From the NCBI RefSeq assembly GCF_937915125.1, contig NZ_CALDMP010000062.1, positions 1 to 56,750 on the forward strand: DNA of 56,750 bases, read 5' to 3'. The position numbers and the translations under genes are program-made. The number at the start of each line of letters is the position of its first letter. The stretch's first letter is position 1. The stretch is from an uncultured Ruminococcus sp. GTDB taxonomy: Bacteria; Bacillota; Clostridia; Oscillospirales; Ruminococcaceae. Under the pieces are notes generated by a model. It had not been told where the DNA came from. It saw nothing but the letters and a program-made list of their open reading frames with translations, and did no database searches. This document shows, one piece after another, positions 42,909-53,018 of the stretch.

Positions 42909-43925
42909 ATGTTTACAAAAGATATCGGCATTGATCTAGGAACAGCAAATACCCTCGTCTATCTGCGTGGCAAGGGTATTATTATACGCGAGCCCTCTGT
43001 TGTGGCGGTAAATACCCACACAGACCGGGCAAAATATGTGGGAAAAGAAGCAAAGGACGTCATCGGACGCACTCCTGGTTCCATTGTGGCAGTGCGCCCC
43101 CTCAAAGACGGCGTTATTGCGGATTTCGATACCACGACCATTTTATTACAGGAATTTATCCGGAAAGCCATGCGAGGCAAAATGTTCTCCCGGGCACGTG
43201 TCATTATCTGCATTCCCTCCGGCGTCACTGCCGTGGAACGCCGTGCAGTACGGGATGCCGCAGATCATGCTGGCGCACGTCCGGTTATGATCGTGGAAGA
43301 ACCCATGGCGGCTGCCATCGGCGCAGGACTTCCTACGACAGAACCCACAGGCTGCATGGTGGTGGACATCGGTGGCGGTACAAGTGAAGTAGCTGTCATT
43401 GCACTGGGCGGCATCGTTGTCTCCAAAAGCGTCCGCTGCGCCGGCGATGAATTTGACACTGCCATCATTAACTACATTAAAAAGCGTTACAATCTGCTCA
43501 TCGGCGAACGAACTGCGGAGAGCATTAAGATCCAGATCGGCTCAGCATATCCCGTTGACCGTGATGAAGTGATGCAGATCAAGGGACGTAATCTCATGAG
43601 CGGTCTGCCGGAGAATATCAATATCAGTTCCAAGGAAGTCCGGGAAGCACTTTCTGAGCCTCTTTCCCGCATTGTGGATGCCATACGCTATACCCTGGAG
43701 CAGACACCGCCGGAGCTGGCAGCAGATATTATTGACCATGGCATTACACTGACCGGCGGCGGCGCACTTCTGCGTGGACTGGATCAGCTAATCCATAAGG
43801 AAACCGGGATGCCCGTTTATATTGCGGAGTATCCCCTGGACTGCGTGGCAGAGGGCACCGGAAAGATCCTGGAAAATCTGGACAAATACCGGGATGCACT
43901 CTCAGATGAATCCCGGTTTGCCTGA
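42909..43925 (+). CDS. mreB: Rod-shape-determining protein MreB
   Basis: 338 residues from the ATG at 42909 (AAGGAGC upstream). An actin-like ATPase: IGIDLGTANTLVYL (phosphate 1), VVDIGGGTSEVAVI (phosphate 2) and LTGGGALLRGLD (adenosine), plus IVEEPMAAAIGAGLP. It positions the elongation machinery with MreC, MreD and PBP2 encoded downstream. Confidence 0.97.
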   Translation: MFTKDIGIDLGTANTLVYLRGKGIIIREPSVVAVNTHTDRAKYVGKEAKDVIGRTPGSIVAVRPLKDGVIADFDTTTILLQEFIRKAMRGKMFSRARVIICIPSGVTAVERRAVRDAADHAGARPVMIVEEPMAAAIGAGLPTTEPTGCMVVDIGGGTSEVAVIALGGIVVSKSVRCAGDEFDTAIINYIKKRYNLLIGERTAESIKIQIGSAYPVDRDEVMQIKGRNLMSGLPENINISSKEVREALSEPLSRIVDAIRYTLEQTPPELAADIIDHGITLTGGGALLRGLDQLIHKETGMPVYIAEYPLDCVAEGTGKILENLDKYRDALSDESRFA

Positions 43926-44009
43926 TCGGCGGAAAAATCAAGTACAGCATGTTTTCTTAACATTCGAAGAAAGCACTGCTGTCCGACGAACACATAGGAG
44001 GCTTCACTC

Positions 44010-44870
44010 ATGGGCGGTTTTTTCCGCAGCAAAAAATTTCGCATCATTCTCTGCATCATCGCCCTGTTGATCGGCATGATGCTCTATGCTGTCACGCAAG
44101 ACGGCTTTACCTTGCCCACCACTGGTTTCATCGGAAAGATCTGCAATCCCATTCGCTCTGTTTCGAACCGGATCTCAGACAGTGTGGAAAATACGCTGGA
44201 TGCTTTTACCCGTTCCAAGGAATACCAGCAGGAAAACGAGGAACTGCGCCAGCGTGTGGCTGAACTGGAATATCAGCTGGTGGACTATCACAAGACCCAA
44301 CAGGAACTGACTGATCTGGAGGGCTTCATGGGTGTCAAGGAAGATCACGAGGACTTTGTCCTCTCCGATCCCTGCGCCATTATCGGATATGTGGAAAACG
44401 ACCCGTTTCACGCCTTTTATATTGACAAAGGCAGTGAGGACGGGCTGTCGGTGTATGATCCAGTGGTAACGGCGGAAGGGCTTGTGGGCATTATTTCCGA
44501 GATTTCCGAGACCTATGCCACGGTAGAGACCATCTGCTCGCCGAATCTTTCCATCGGCGCAGAGGTTTCCGGGAAGTCGGAATCTGGCATTGTGGAGGGG
44601 GATGTTACTCTTTCCTCGTCTTATCGCTGCCGGATGATCTATCTGGAAAAGGATACCACTTTGAAAAAGGGCGACTTAGTTATTACTTCCAATTCCGTGG
44701 GCATCTTCCCTCAGGGCTATCTCATTGGCTCCGTGGAATCCATTGAACCCATGGAAAGCGGTCTGAGCTATTGCGCCGTGATCCGTCCGTCTGTGGATCT
44801 GGAAAACCTGTCCAATGTCATTGTCATCACCGATTTTGCCGGAAAGGAGCAGCAAAATGCGGCGGACTAA
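44010..44870 (+). CDS. mreC: Rod-shape-determining protein MreC
   Basis: 286 residues: a short cytosolic N-terminus, one transmembrane segment (~11-30), a coiled coil (~65-108) and a beta-rich extracellular domain with AEGLVGIISEISETYATVET and GDLVITSNSVGIFPQGYLIG, typical of MreC. AGGAGG precedes the start. Confidence 0.95.
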   Translation: MGGFFRSKKFRIILCIIALLIGMMLYAVTQDGFTLPTTGFIGKICNPIRSVSNRISDSVENTLDAFTRSKEYQQENEELRQRVAELEYQLVDYHKTQQELTDLEGFMGVKEDHEDFVLSDPCAIIGYVENDPFHAFYIDKGSEDGLSVYDPVVTAEGLVGIISEISETYATVETICSPNLSIGAEVSGKSESGIVEGDVTLSSSYRCRMIYLEKDTTLKKGDLVITSNSVGIFPQGYLIGSVESIEPMESGLSYCAVIRPSVDLENLSNVIVITDFAGKEQQNAAD

Positions 44871-45441
44871 ACCCTTTCTTCCCGTTCCAAAAAGACCGAA
44901 ACACCCGAAAGTACGCAATACCATCCGCTGGGTGCTTTACTTCCTCTGCGTTTTCCTTGCATTTGTGACAGCAAACGGCGGTGATACCATAAAGCCTCTG
45001 CTGCTGATCCCCATTGCACTGTGTATTTCATCGGTGTCAGGCATGTTTATTTCCGGCGGCATCGGTATTCTGTGCGGTCTGCTTATGGATATTTCCACCG
45101 GTTCTCTGCTTGGATACCATAGCATTGTGCTCTTTCTCCTCTGTATGGGGACTTCGCTGCTCTACGACCGCCTCATGCAGCAGCGTTTTCTGAACATGGT
45201 TTTTTTCACCTGCGCGGCAGCATTTCTTGTCACCGGCTTCGATTTCGTGTTCCGATATGCCATCTGGGGCTATGAAAACGTGTCCTATCTCTACGTACAC
45301 CACGCCTTGCCGTGTCTGTTGTATACCACCATCAGCGGGGCTGTGTGCTATCCGATTTTTGCACTGATCCATCGGTTCCTCCTGCCAAAACGGCGGCGCA
45401 CCATTGAAAAGAAGTTGAAACCGCTGGAGGAAACAATCTGA
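44857..45441 (+). CDS. mreD: Rod-shape-determining protein MreD
   Basis: 194 residues from the ATG at 44857 (AAAGGAGC upstream), overlapping mreC by 14 nt. A basic N-terminus is followed by five to six transmembrane segments with the MreD-like GILCGLLMDISTGSLLGYHS loop. Confidence 0.9.
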   Translation: MRRTKPFLPVPKRPKHPKVRNTIRWVLYFLCVFLAFVTANGGDTIKPLLLIPIALCISSVSGMFISGGIGILCGLLMDISTGSLLGYHSIVLFLLCMGTSLLYDRLMQQRFLNMVFFTCAAAFLVTGFDFVFRYAIWGYENVSYLYVHHALPCLLYTTISGAVCYPIFALIHRFLLPKRRRTIEKKLKPLEETI

Positions 45442-45490
45442 TCTGTATTGACCCAAACACCCTATTTCAATCGGAAAGGAGAACCACATT

Positions 45491-47572
45491 ATGAAACGTA
45501 CCGCATCCAGTTATGTGAAACTTTCCCTTGCCAGTCTGCTGGTATTGGTTTCCTGCTGTTTGTGTGCCTGGCGGCTTATGAAAATACAGATCGTAGAAAG
45601 CGAGACCTATACAGCGAAAAATGTTTCTACGCAGAAATATATCCAGACCATCAGCGCCACACGGGGTGAAATCGTGGATTCTGCCGGAAATCCCATTATT
45701 GAAAACAAAGTCGGCTACAGCGTTATCATTGAGCCAGATACCTTTCCGGAGGACAATGGAGAGGGAAACCGCGTTCTGCTGGCGCTGACAGATATTCTGG
45801 ATGAAAACGAGGAAGAATGGAGTACTTCCCTGCCTGTTTCAGAGACGCAGCCCTATACCTTTACCAGTGACGAAGATGCTGTGGAAAAGCTCAAGGAAAA
45901 CCTGAATATGAATGTCTATGCCACCGCAGAGGACTGCATGTATCAGCTCATGAAGGAATATGACATTGATGATTCTTACACACCAGAGCAGCAGCGCATC
46001 CTTGCCGGCATCCGCTATGAAATGCAGCTGCGCAGTTTTTCTCTCAGCAATCGGTTTACACTGGCAGAAGATGTTTCCATTGAAACTGTAACAGAACTGA
46101 AAGAACGCGGTGTCACACTGCCGGGCATGGATATTGTGGAAGAGGCAATTCGTTCTGTGGCACAGGGAGATGTGGTCGCCCACGAAATCGGTACAGTGGG
46201 ACCGATTTATGCAGAAGAATATGCAGAGCTGAAAGAAAAAGGCTATGCTCTGGATGATACCGTAGGCAAAAGCGGTATTGAACGTGCTATGGAAAGCACT
46301 CTCCGCGGTAAAGATGGCATCAAAGAGATCACAGTACAAAACGGTAAAGTCATTTCTTCGGATATTACCACACCTGTGACTGCCGGAAACACTGTACAGC
46401 TCACTGTCAACAGCGATTTTCAACGGGAACTGCAGCATATTCTGGACAACTTTATTGCCAATTTCGACACTCTCCGGGATGAGAAAACAAAGGATCTCGG
46501 AAAGGTGGAATGCGGTGCCATTGTGGTTCTGGATGCAAAAAACGGCGGTGTACTGGGAATGGTAACGGCGCCGACCTATAATCTGGAAGATTACGCATCA
46601 GACTATGAGTCCATCCTCAATGCGGAAAATACGCCCCTGGTCAACCGTGCAACAGATGGTGTATATCGTCCCGGTTCAACTTTTAAAACCATAACCGCAA
46701 CTGCCGGACTCAATGAGGGCATCATCACCGGCGGCTCCACCTATTACTGCGGACACACCTACCATTTTAAAGATCACAACTATAATTGTACCGGATCTCA
46801 TGGGGATATATCCGTTACCCGTGCACTCCAGGTCTCCTGCAACATCTTTTTCTACAAGTTGTCTGAGGAACTGACCATTGACCGTATCTCTGATTATGCA
46901 ACAAGATTTGGTCTCGGGCAATCTACCGGTCTGGAAACCGGCGACGCCGCCGGACATCTTTCTAATCCGGAATCCTTCGCGGAACTGGGTGCAGACTGGA
47001 CTGTGGGACAGGTTCTGCAAAGTGCCATCGGTCAGGGCGAATGGGCTGTCACACCTCTGCAAATGGCAAATGTTGCATGCACCATTGCCAACAACGGAAC
47101 TCGCTATGAGCCGCATCTGGTGGACAGCATCTGGGATTACAATTATACAACTTGCCTGGAAAAAATCGAACCTGTTGTTGCAGAACAGATCGTACCCAGA
47201 GATGATGGCGTATTCCAATATGTTGAAAACGGTATGATCGCTGCTTCAACAAACAACTTCCCCACCCGATATTCCCTGTCAAATTTGGGGTTTGACGTTG
47301 CAATCAAGACTGGTACACCCCAGGTCAGCGGACGGACGCAGGACTCTTTCTTTATCGGCTATGCACCGGCAAATGATCCAGAGATTGCCTTTGCAGGCGT
47401 GATTGAGGGCGGCGAATATTCAAAATATATGATCCGTTCTATCATCCAGGCATATGAAAAAACCGTAAAAGGCGAAAATGTCAACATTGATCAGGTGGGT
47501 GCAACAACAACAGATACCACACAAACCACCGGAACCTCCACAGAAACAGAGACGACTGCATCATCTCAATGA
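45491..47572 (+). CDS. mrdA: Penicillin-binding protein 2 (class B, elongation)
   Basis: 693 residues: one N-terminal transmembrane segment (~9-30), a pedestal/dimerisation region (RGEIVDSAGNPI near residue 58) and a transpeptidase domain. Catalytic motifs are Ser396 in RPGSTFKT, SCN at 449-451 and Lys606 in KTGTP. A Thr-rich low-complexity tail ends the protein. It works with MreBCD in side-wall synthesis. AAAGGAG precedes the start. Confidence 0.94.
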   Translation: MKRTASSYVKLSLASLLVLVSCCLCAWRLMKIQIVESETYTAKNVSTQKYIQTISATRGEIVDSAGNPIIENKVGYSVIIEPDTFPEDNGEGNRVLLALTDILDENEEEWSTSLPVSETQPYTFTSDEDAVEKLKENLNMNVYATAEDCMYQLMKEYDIDDSYTPEQQRILAGIRYEMQLRSFSLSNRFTLAEDVSIETVTELKERGVTLPGMDIVEEAIRSVAQGDVVAHEIGTVGPIYAEEYAELKEKGYALDDTVGKSGIERAMESTLRGKDGIKEITVQNGKVISSDITTPVTAGNTVQLTVNSDFQRELQHILDNFIANFDTLRDEKTKDLGKVECGAIVVLDAKNGGVLGMVTAPTYNLEDYASDYESILNAENTPLVNRATDGVYRPGSTFKTITATAGLNEGIITGGSTYYCGHTYHFKDHNYNCTGSHGDISVTRALQVSCNIFFYKLSEELTIDRISDYATRFGLGQSTGLETGDAAGHLSNPESFAELGADWTVGQVLQSAIGQGEWAVTPLQMANVACTIANNGTRYEPHLVDSIWDYNYTTCLEKIEPVVAEQIVPRDDGVFQYVENGMIAASTNNFPTRYSLSNLGFDVAIKTGTPQVSGRTQDSFFIGYAPANDPEIAFAGVIEGGEYSKYMIRSIIQAYEKTVKGENVNIDQVGATTTDTTQTTGTSTETETTASSQ

Positions 47573-47653
47573 CGCTTTTCGTCAAAATGTATAAAGAATG
47601 TCGTGGGAAGCACCATATATTTCACAATTTTATATTTTTCCCGCGTAAATACT

Positions 47654-47681
47654 TTGACAAATCCCGATTTTGTGGTATAAT
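47654..47681 (+). promoter_or_regulatory. Promoter of mgsA
   Basis: TTGACA (47654-47659), 16 bp ending TTTTGTGG, TATAAT (47676-47681). The leader is about 100 nt. Confidence 0.85.
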
Positions 47682-47787
47682 AAACATAGAAGATTTTTGC
47701 CGGAAGATATGACAGAACAACTCCGGGATCTTATTGTATTCCGTTTATAAATTTTGTATACGATTTGGAAAGGACTGATTATTTCAC

Positions 47788-48192
47788 ATGACAATTGCAT
47801 TGATTGCCCATGATGCAAAAAAAGAACTCATGATTCAATTTTGTATTGCTTACTGCGGCATCCTGTCCCGGCATACGCTTTGTGCGACCGGCACCACCGG
47901 AAAGCAAGTGGCAGAAGCAACAGGACTGCGGATCCAGCGCTATCTCAGCGGATCCCAGGGCGGCGACCAGCAGATCGCAGCTCGTATTTCCTGTAATGAG
48001 ATCGATGTGCTGCTCTTCTTCCGGGATCCCATTAACCGGAAGGCATCTGAGCCAAATGAAATGAATCTGCTGCGCCTGTGCGATGTGCACAATGTTCCTG
48101 TTGCAACAAATATTGCAACAGCAGAGGCGCTGATCATGGCGCTGGAGCGCGGCGATCTGGATTGGCGCGAGATCGGCAATCCCACCATCTGA
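47788..48192 (+). CDS. mgsA: Methylglyoxal synthase
   Basis: 134 residues. It converts dihydroxyacetone phosphate to methylglyoxal, a bypass that relieves phosphate-limited glycolysis. IALIAHDAKKELM at the N-terminus, CATGTTGKQV and SGSQGGDQQIAARI bind phosphate, and the catalytic Asp is in LLFFRDPIN. It ends with VPVATNIATAEALI. Confidence 0.96.
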   Translation: MTIALIAHDAKKELMIQFCIAYCGILSRHTLCATGTTGKQVAEATGLRIQRYLSGSQGGDQQIAARISCNEIDVLLFFRDPINRKASEPNEMNLLRLCDVHNVPVATNIATAEALIMALERGDLDWREIGNPTI

Positions 48193-48239
48193 CCAGAACT
48201 CCTTTGATGGTCTATATGGTACATCTCGTTTGATTCACT

Positions 48240-48267
48240 CCCCTTTTTCGGAAGGGGAAATTTTTTG
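48240..48267 (+). terminator. Terminator behind mgsA
   Basis: CCCCTT (48240-48245) and AAGGGG (48252-48257) form a 6-bp stem followed by AAATTTTTT. Confidence 0.6.
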
Positions 48268-48329
48268 CAGTCCGATAATCTGCCACATGGCAATGCAGCG
48301 GAACTTGCTCCTAGGAGGTTATTCACAAT

Positions 48330-49649
48330 ATGGCAAATAAAATCACACGACCGCTGGGCACAGAGGATGTGACGCCGAAACAGATCTATAAATGGCACAC
48401 TGTGGAACGTCTGGCACGGGAAACAGCGGAATCATTCGGATTCCACGAGGTGCGAATCCCGACCTTTGAAAATACCAATCTGTTCCTGCGTTCTGTAGGT
48501 GAGACTACTGACGTGGTACAAAAGGAAATGTATACCGTCAAGGCGAAAGAAACGGAATTCACCCTGCGCCCCGAGGGTACTGCGGGTACGATTCGTTCTA
48601 TGCTCCAAAACGGTATGCTGAACGATGCGCTGCCCCAGAAGGTCTACTACATTCTCTCCTGCTTCCGCCACGAACGGCCCCAGGCAGGCAGACTCCGTGA
48701 ATTCCACCAGTTCGGCATTGAAATGGCTGGCAGCCAGGGTCCGACTTCTGATGCAGAGATCATTGCGCTGGCAAAGACCATTCTGGATAACGCCGGGCTG
48801 AAAAATATTGCCCTGCATATCAACTCCATCGGCTGTCCTACCTGCCGTGCGGAATATCACAAAGCACTGCGTGCGTATTTCACATCCCGAAAGGAAGAAC
48901 TGTGCGACACTTGCCTGACCCGTCTGGAGAAGAATCCCATGCGGCTTCTGGACTGCAAAAGCCCCATTTGTGCGGAAATCGGTAAGGATGCACCGCTGAT
49001 CCTGGATTATCTCTGCGATGACTGCAAGGCGCATTTTGAAAAGCTTCAGGAATATCTGAAATCCATGGACATTGACTTCATTATTAACCCGAAAATTGTC
49101 CGTGGTCTGGATTATTATACCAAAACTGTATTTGAATTCATTACCACAGACATCGGCGCACAGGGCACGGTCTGCGGCGGCGGCAGATATGACGGTCTCA
49201 TCGAACAGATGGGCGGAAAGCCTACGCCGGCGATGGGATTTGCCATGGGTCTGGAACGGCTGATCCTGACCATGGAGAGCCAGGGCTGTGACTTTGAACA
49301 GACGAAAACCTGCGATTTGTACATTGCACCTATGGATGAGGCAGCTGTACCCAAGGCAATGCAGCTGGGACAGACGCTGCGCGTATCCGGCTATCAGGTG
49401 GAATATGACCTGATGCAGCGCGGACTGAAGGCACAGATGAAATATGCCAACAAGATCGGTGCCGCCTTTGTCATGGTTCTGGGCGAAAACGAGCTGAACA
49501 CCGGAAAGGCAAATCTGAAAAATATGCAGACCGGCGAACAGACAGAAATTGCACTGGATGATACATTTGAGGAAAAATTTGACGATATTGCCGTGCAGTT
49601 TATGTTTCATGATATTGTAGAGGATTTCGAAAAGGAGTGTCAACTGTAA
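48330..49649 (+). CDS. hisS: Histidyl-tRNA synthetase
   Basis: 439 residues, class II synthetase. It begins with the conserved RPLGTEDVTP, has LRPEGTAGTIRSM, the motif-2 loop YILSCFRHERPQAGRLREFH and histidine-binding GLDYYTKTVFEF, and a C-terminal anticodon-binding domain. AGGAGG precedes the start. No T-box leader was found in the 137-bp spacer. Confidence 0.97.
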   Translation: MANKITRPLGTEDVTPKQIYKWHTVERLARETAESFGFHEVRIPTFENTNLFLRSVGETTDVVQKEMYTVKAKETEFTLRPEGTAGTIRSMLQNGMLNDALPQKVYYILSCFRHERPQAGRLREFHQFGIEMAGSQGPTSDAEIIALAKTILDNAGLKNIALHINSIGCPTCRAEYHKALRAYFTSRKEELCDTCLTRLEKNPMRLLDCKSPICAEIGKDAPLILDYLCDDCKAHFEKLQEYLKSMDIDFIINPKIVRGLDYYTKTVFEFITTDIGAQGTVCGGGRYDGLIEQMGGKPTPAMGFAMGLERLILTMESQGCDFEQTKTCDLYIAPMDEAAVPKAMQLGQTLRVSGYQVEYDLMQRGLKAQMKYANKIGAAFVMVLGENELNTGKANLKNMQTGEQTEIALDDTFEEKFDDIAVQFMFHDIVEDFEKECQL

Positions 49650-51433
49650 TGGATTTCATGCAAGAATTGCGCCGCACCTGTTACTGCGGCGAGGTGACAA
49701 AAGCAGGAGAAACGGTAGTTGTGGGCGGTTTCGTCCAGAAAGTCCGGAATCTCGGCAACCTGATCTTTATTGATCTCCGTGACCGCACAGGTATTGTCCA
49801 GCTGGCATTCAGCGACCAGACAGATCGTGCCGTGTTCGAAAAGGCAGCTTCCTGCCACAGTGAATATGTGCTCATGGCAAAAGGCGTTGTGGCTGAGCGT
49901 TCCAGCGTCAATCCGGATATGAAAACCGGTGCAGTTGAAATTCTCGTAGACGATCTGCGTGTGCTGTCCAAGGCACAGACGCCGCCTTTTGCCATTACAG
50001 ATGAGACAAAGGTCAATGAGGAACTTCGTCTGAAATACCGTTACCTGGATCTGCGCCGTGCACCGCTTCAGCATAATCTCATCATGCGGCACAAAATTGC
50101 ACTGGCGGCACGGGAATATTTCTATGCAAACGATTTCATCGAGATCGAAACGCCTATGATGATGAAGTCTACCCCGGAGGGTGCCCGTGACTATCTGATT
50201 CCGTCCCGTGTGCACAACGGCAAATTCTATGCCCTGCCCCAGTCGCCGCAGATCTACAAGCAGCTGCTCATGGTATCGGGCATGGATCGGTACATTCAGA
50301 TCGCACGCTGCTTCCGTGACGAGGATCTGCGTGCTGACCGTCAGCCGGAATTTACCCAGATCGACCTGGAAATGTCCTTTGTGGATGTTGAGGATATTCT
50401 CCAGATGACTGAGGGCTTTGTACAGTATCTGTTCAAACAAGTGCTGAATATGGATATTCCCACGCCCCTGCCTCGGATGACCTATCAGGAAGCAATGGAG
50501 CGTTACGGTTCGGACAAGCCGGATACCCGTTTTGGCATGGAATTGCAGGATCTGTCCGAGGTTGTCAAGGATGTGGACTTTATGGTATTCCGTTCGGCAC
50601 TGGAAGCCGGCGGCAGCGTCCGGGCGATCGTGGCTAAGAATGCGGCTTCTGTCCTGACCCGAAAAGAAATCGACAAGCTGACAGAAAAGGCAAAGGGCAT
50701 CGGCGCAAAGGGTCTGGCTTACATTCGCTGGAACGATGAAAAACCCACCTGTTCCTTCGCAAAGTTTCTGCCCGAGGGCAAGCTGGAGGAAATTTTGTCT
50801 TACCTGAACTGCGAACAGGGTGACGTGGTACTGGTCGTTGCCGACAAGAACAAGGTAACACTGCCAGTACTGGGTGCACTTCGCCTGGAACTGGCAAAGA
50901 AGCTGGATCTGATCCCCGAAGGACAGTTCAACTTCCTGTGGATCACCCAGTTTCCGTTCTTCGAATGGGACGAGGAAAGCCAGACATGGGTGGCAATGCA
51001 TCACCCGTTCACCATGCCAATGGACGAATGCCTGCCCTATCTGGACAGCGATCCGGGCAAGGTAACGGCAAAGGCATTTGACCTGGTGCTCAACGGCACG
51101 GAGCTTTCTTCCGGTTCCATCCGTATCACCGATTACGAATTACAGGAAAAGATGTTCCAGGCACTGGGACTGACGGATGAAGAGATCGAAGCGAAGTTCG
51201 GTTTCCTGGTAGAAGCGTATCATTACGGTGCACCGCCTCACGGTGGTCTTGGCATTGGTCTGGATCGTCTGGCTATGGTTATGCTCCAGGCAGAAAGTCT
51301 GCGTGACGTGGTGGCATTCCCCAAGGTACAGAATGCAAGCGAACTCATGAGCGCCTGCCCGTCGGCGGTAGATCAGGAAAGTCTGGATGTACTGGGGATT
51401 CAGGTGACGAAAACCGAGGATACAGAATCATAA
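49649..51433 (+). CDS. aspS: Aspartyl-tRNA synthetase
   Basis: 594 residues from the ATG at 49649, which overlaps the hisS stop as TAATG (AAAGGAG upstream; a GTG four codons earlier is less likely). The bacterial type is shown by the N-terminal OB fold, motif 2 FRDEDLRADRQPEFTQID, a GAD insertion domain (~290-420) and motif 3 GLGIGLDRLAM. Whether it also charges tRNA-Asn cannot be read from the sequence. Confidence 0.97.
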   Translation: MDFMQELRRTCYCGEVTKAGETVVVGGFVQKVRNLGNLIFIDLRDRTGIVQLAFSDQTDRAVFEKAASCHSEYVLMAKGVVAERSSVNPDMKTGAVEILVDDLRVLSKAQTPPFAITDETKVNEELRLKYRYLDLRRAPLQHNLIMRHKIALAAREYFYANDFIEIETPMMMKSTPEGARDYLIPSRVHNGKFYALPQSPQIYKQLLMVSGMDRYIQIARCFRDEDLRADRQPEFTQIDLEMSFVDVEDILQMTEGFVQYLFKQVLNMDIPTPLPRMTYQEAMERYGSDKPDTRFGMELQDLSEVVKDVDFMVFRSALEAGGSVRAIVAKNAASVLTRKEIDKLTEKAKGIGAKGLAYIRWNDEKPTCSFAKFLPEGKLEEILSYLNCEQGDVVLVVADKNKVTLPVLGALRLELAKKLDLIPEGQFNFLWITQFPFFEWDEESQTWVAMHHPFTMPMDECLPYLDSDPGKVTAKAFDLVLNGTELSSGSIRITDYELQEKMFQALGLTDEEIEAKFGFLVEAYHYGAPPHGGLGIGLDRLAMVMLQAESLRDVVAFPKVQNASELMSACPSAVDQESLDVLGIQVTKTEDTES

Positions 51434-51453
51434 ATTTTTCTTTTGACTATATA

Positions 51454-51496
51454 AAAGCAGCCCTGTCAGGTGAAGTTTTCATGACAGGGCTGCTTT
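51454..51496. terminator. Bidirectional terminator between aspS and the DUF4129 gene
   Basis: A 15-bp perfect stem, AAAGCAGCCCTGTCA (51454-51468) with TGACAGGGCTGCTTT (51482-51496), between convergent genes. Confidence 0.9.
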
Positions 51497-51512
51497 GTTA
51501 TGTTATTTTATC

Positions 51513-52865
51513 TTACGAGAGTACTTTCCTATTCCCTTTGCCATGCAATTGCCGCAACACCTCATCCAAAGCCGCAAAAGCGGTTCCGTCCGGCTGGATT
51601 TCCCCATAGCGCACATTGTCATAGCCCTCTGTTGCCAGTTCCCAGCTGTCATCTGCCAATCCCGACTGACGCAGTTTTTCCAGGATTTCCACTGCGCTGT
51701 GCGACGGCAGCGCTGTCTCCTCCGGCAATCGTGCCAATACAAGCGCATAGCCAAGCCGATACCGTGCAGCATCCAAGGGCATATGCTGATAACGGCGGTA
51801 GGCACGATTCCAGCGGCGGCGTGTCTGAGGCAGTTCCGGTTTTGCGGGAGCTTTTTCCTGGGTCATGAGATCCTCCACGTAGTCGCAGTAAGCACCATCT
51901 TCTTCCTGTGGCATGTGCCGGGATTTTCTCAGCTGTGCGGCGATCCACCGGCGCAGGCTGCACCAGCATTGCACTAGTCCTTGCCAGATCTCCCGACGTT
52001 TCCATAGACCCAGTGCCAGCAGTCCCACAAGGACAATTGCTTCAAAAATCAACTGAATCCAGCCGGACGCTCCGTTCTGTTCCAAGGGTATCAGCTGTTC
52101 CGGAGTATCCTCCGGCAGTTCGGATACGGCATTGGAACTGCCTAGTGACAGCAGCCAGCGCATCAGATACCACACGCCCGTATAAAGCCACCGCCAGAGC
52201 CAGCCTATGAGCTTTGCCAGCGGACGATAACAGCAGAGCAGCACGACTCCCAAAGAACAGAGCAACGCCATAAGTCTGGTATTGCTCCGCTGGATCTCTT
52301 TGGGCATTTCCCATGCATCTTCGCCTCTGCCGCGAAGCATTCGTTCCAGAGAATCCAGATTGTGCACTAAGGCAAAGAGCATGGCGTTTACCACCAAAAT
52401 GATTGCAGTCACCAGAAATGATGCATTTTCATCCCGCAGATGAATCAGCAGACCTGTAAACAGATCCCAGAGGCATAGTCCAGTAAAGACATAGGGATGG
52501 GCAATGTGCCCCATCGGCTGAAACAGCAGACGGGATGCCCCGAAATAGCAACCGCCTGTCGCAATACCATACAATGCACGCAAAAAGGCAGTGGGATACG
52601 GCGCAAAGATCACACTTCCCACAAAAAGCAGTGCCGCAGCTGCCCATAAGCTGAGATTAACCATCCGTGGTTTTTTCCGGTATTGCCGTCGGAGCAGAAG
52701 CATATGCAGCATTCCCAGCCAAGAAAGCATTGCGAGAATCGCTGTCATTCCTCCGGCAAGCAGATATGACCTGCCGCCCCAACAGCTGAGCAGAACTGTC
52801 AGCGGATAAACTGCCACTGCAAGTGCTGTCACCAGCCCGAAATGCAGCCAGATTTTTTTTGACAT
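51513..52865 (-). CDS. DUF4129-type multi-spanning membrane protein
   Basis: 450 residues from the ATG at 52865 (GAAGGTG upstream; a TTG seven codons earlier is possible). About six hydrophobic segments in ~5-190, one or two more in ~195-250 and ~280-300, then a cytosolic C-terminal domain (~330-450) with the DUF4129 pattern RRRWNRAYRRYQHMPLDAAR, then YRLGYALVLARL. It is the third gene of a moxR-DUF58-DUF4129 operon. In such operons a transglutaminase domain is often fused or adjacent; none is seen here. The role is unknown. Confidence 0.8.
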   Translation of the reverse strand: MSKKIWLHFGLVTALAVAVYPLTVLLSCWGGRSYLLAGGMTAILAMLSWLGMLHMLLLRRQYRKKPRMVNLSLWAAAALLFVGSVIFAPYPTAFLRALYGIATGGCYFGASRLLFQPMGHIAHPYVFTGLCLWDLFTGLLIHLRDENASFLVTAIILVVNAMLFALVHNLDSLERMLRGRGEDAWEMPKEIQRSNTRLMALLCSLGVVLLCCYRPLAKLIGWLWRWLYTGVWYLMRWLLSLGSSNAVSELPEDTPEQLIPLEQNGASGWIQLIFEAIVLVGLLALGLWKRREIWQGLVQCWCSLRRWIAAQLRKSRHMPQEEDGAYCDYVEDLMTQEKAPAKPELPQTRRRWNRAYRRYQHMPLDAARYRLGYALVLARLPEETALPSHSAVEILEKLRQSGLADDSWELATEGYDNVRYGEIQPDGTAFAALDEVLRQLHGKGNRKVLS

Positions 52866-52899
52866 CCTGACACCTTCTTTTTTCAATTAGAAATGAGGA

Positions 52900-53008
52900 A
52901 TGGTGGTATCGCCTACGGCGATGGATTTGTTATATCATTTCTTTCAGCCTTCCCTGAAAGGGGAGGGGGACCATTGCACAGCAATGGTGGAGGGGTTATC
53001 ACCCCAAC
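52900..53008. repeat. Cluster of four short palindromes (REP-like)
   Basis: In the 153-bp spacer between the DUF58 and DUF4129 genes, four perfect or near-perfect hairpins follow one another: ATCGCC-TAC-GGCGAT, CCTTCCC-TGAAA-GGGGAGG, CCATTGC-ACA-GCAATGG and GGGGTTATCACCCC. This looks like a dispersed intergenic repeat inserted within an operon; it might also act as a partial transcription or processing barrier. Confidence 0.5.
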
Positions 53009-53018
53009 AAACAATAAT

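Noticed and set aside
48193..48329. T-box leader upstream of hisS (and likewise argS)
   Set aside because: No AGGGTGGNACCGCG-type T-box or specifier stem is visible; only a small terminator.
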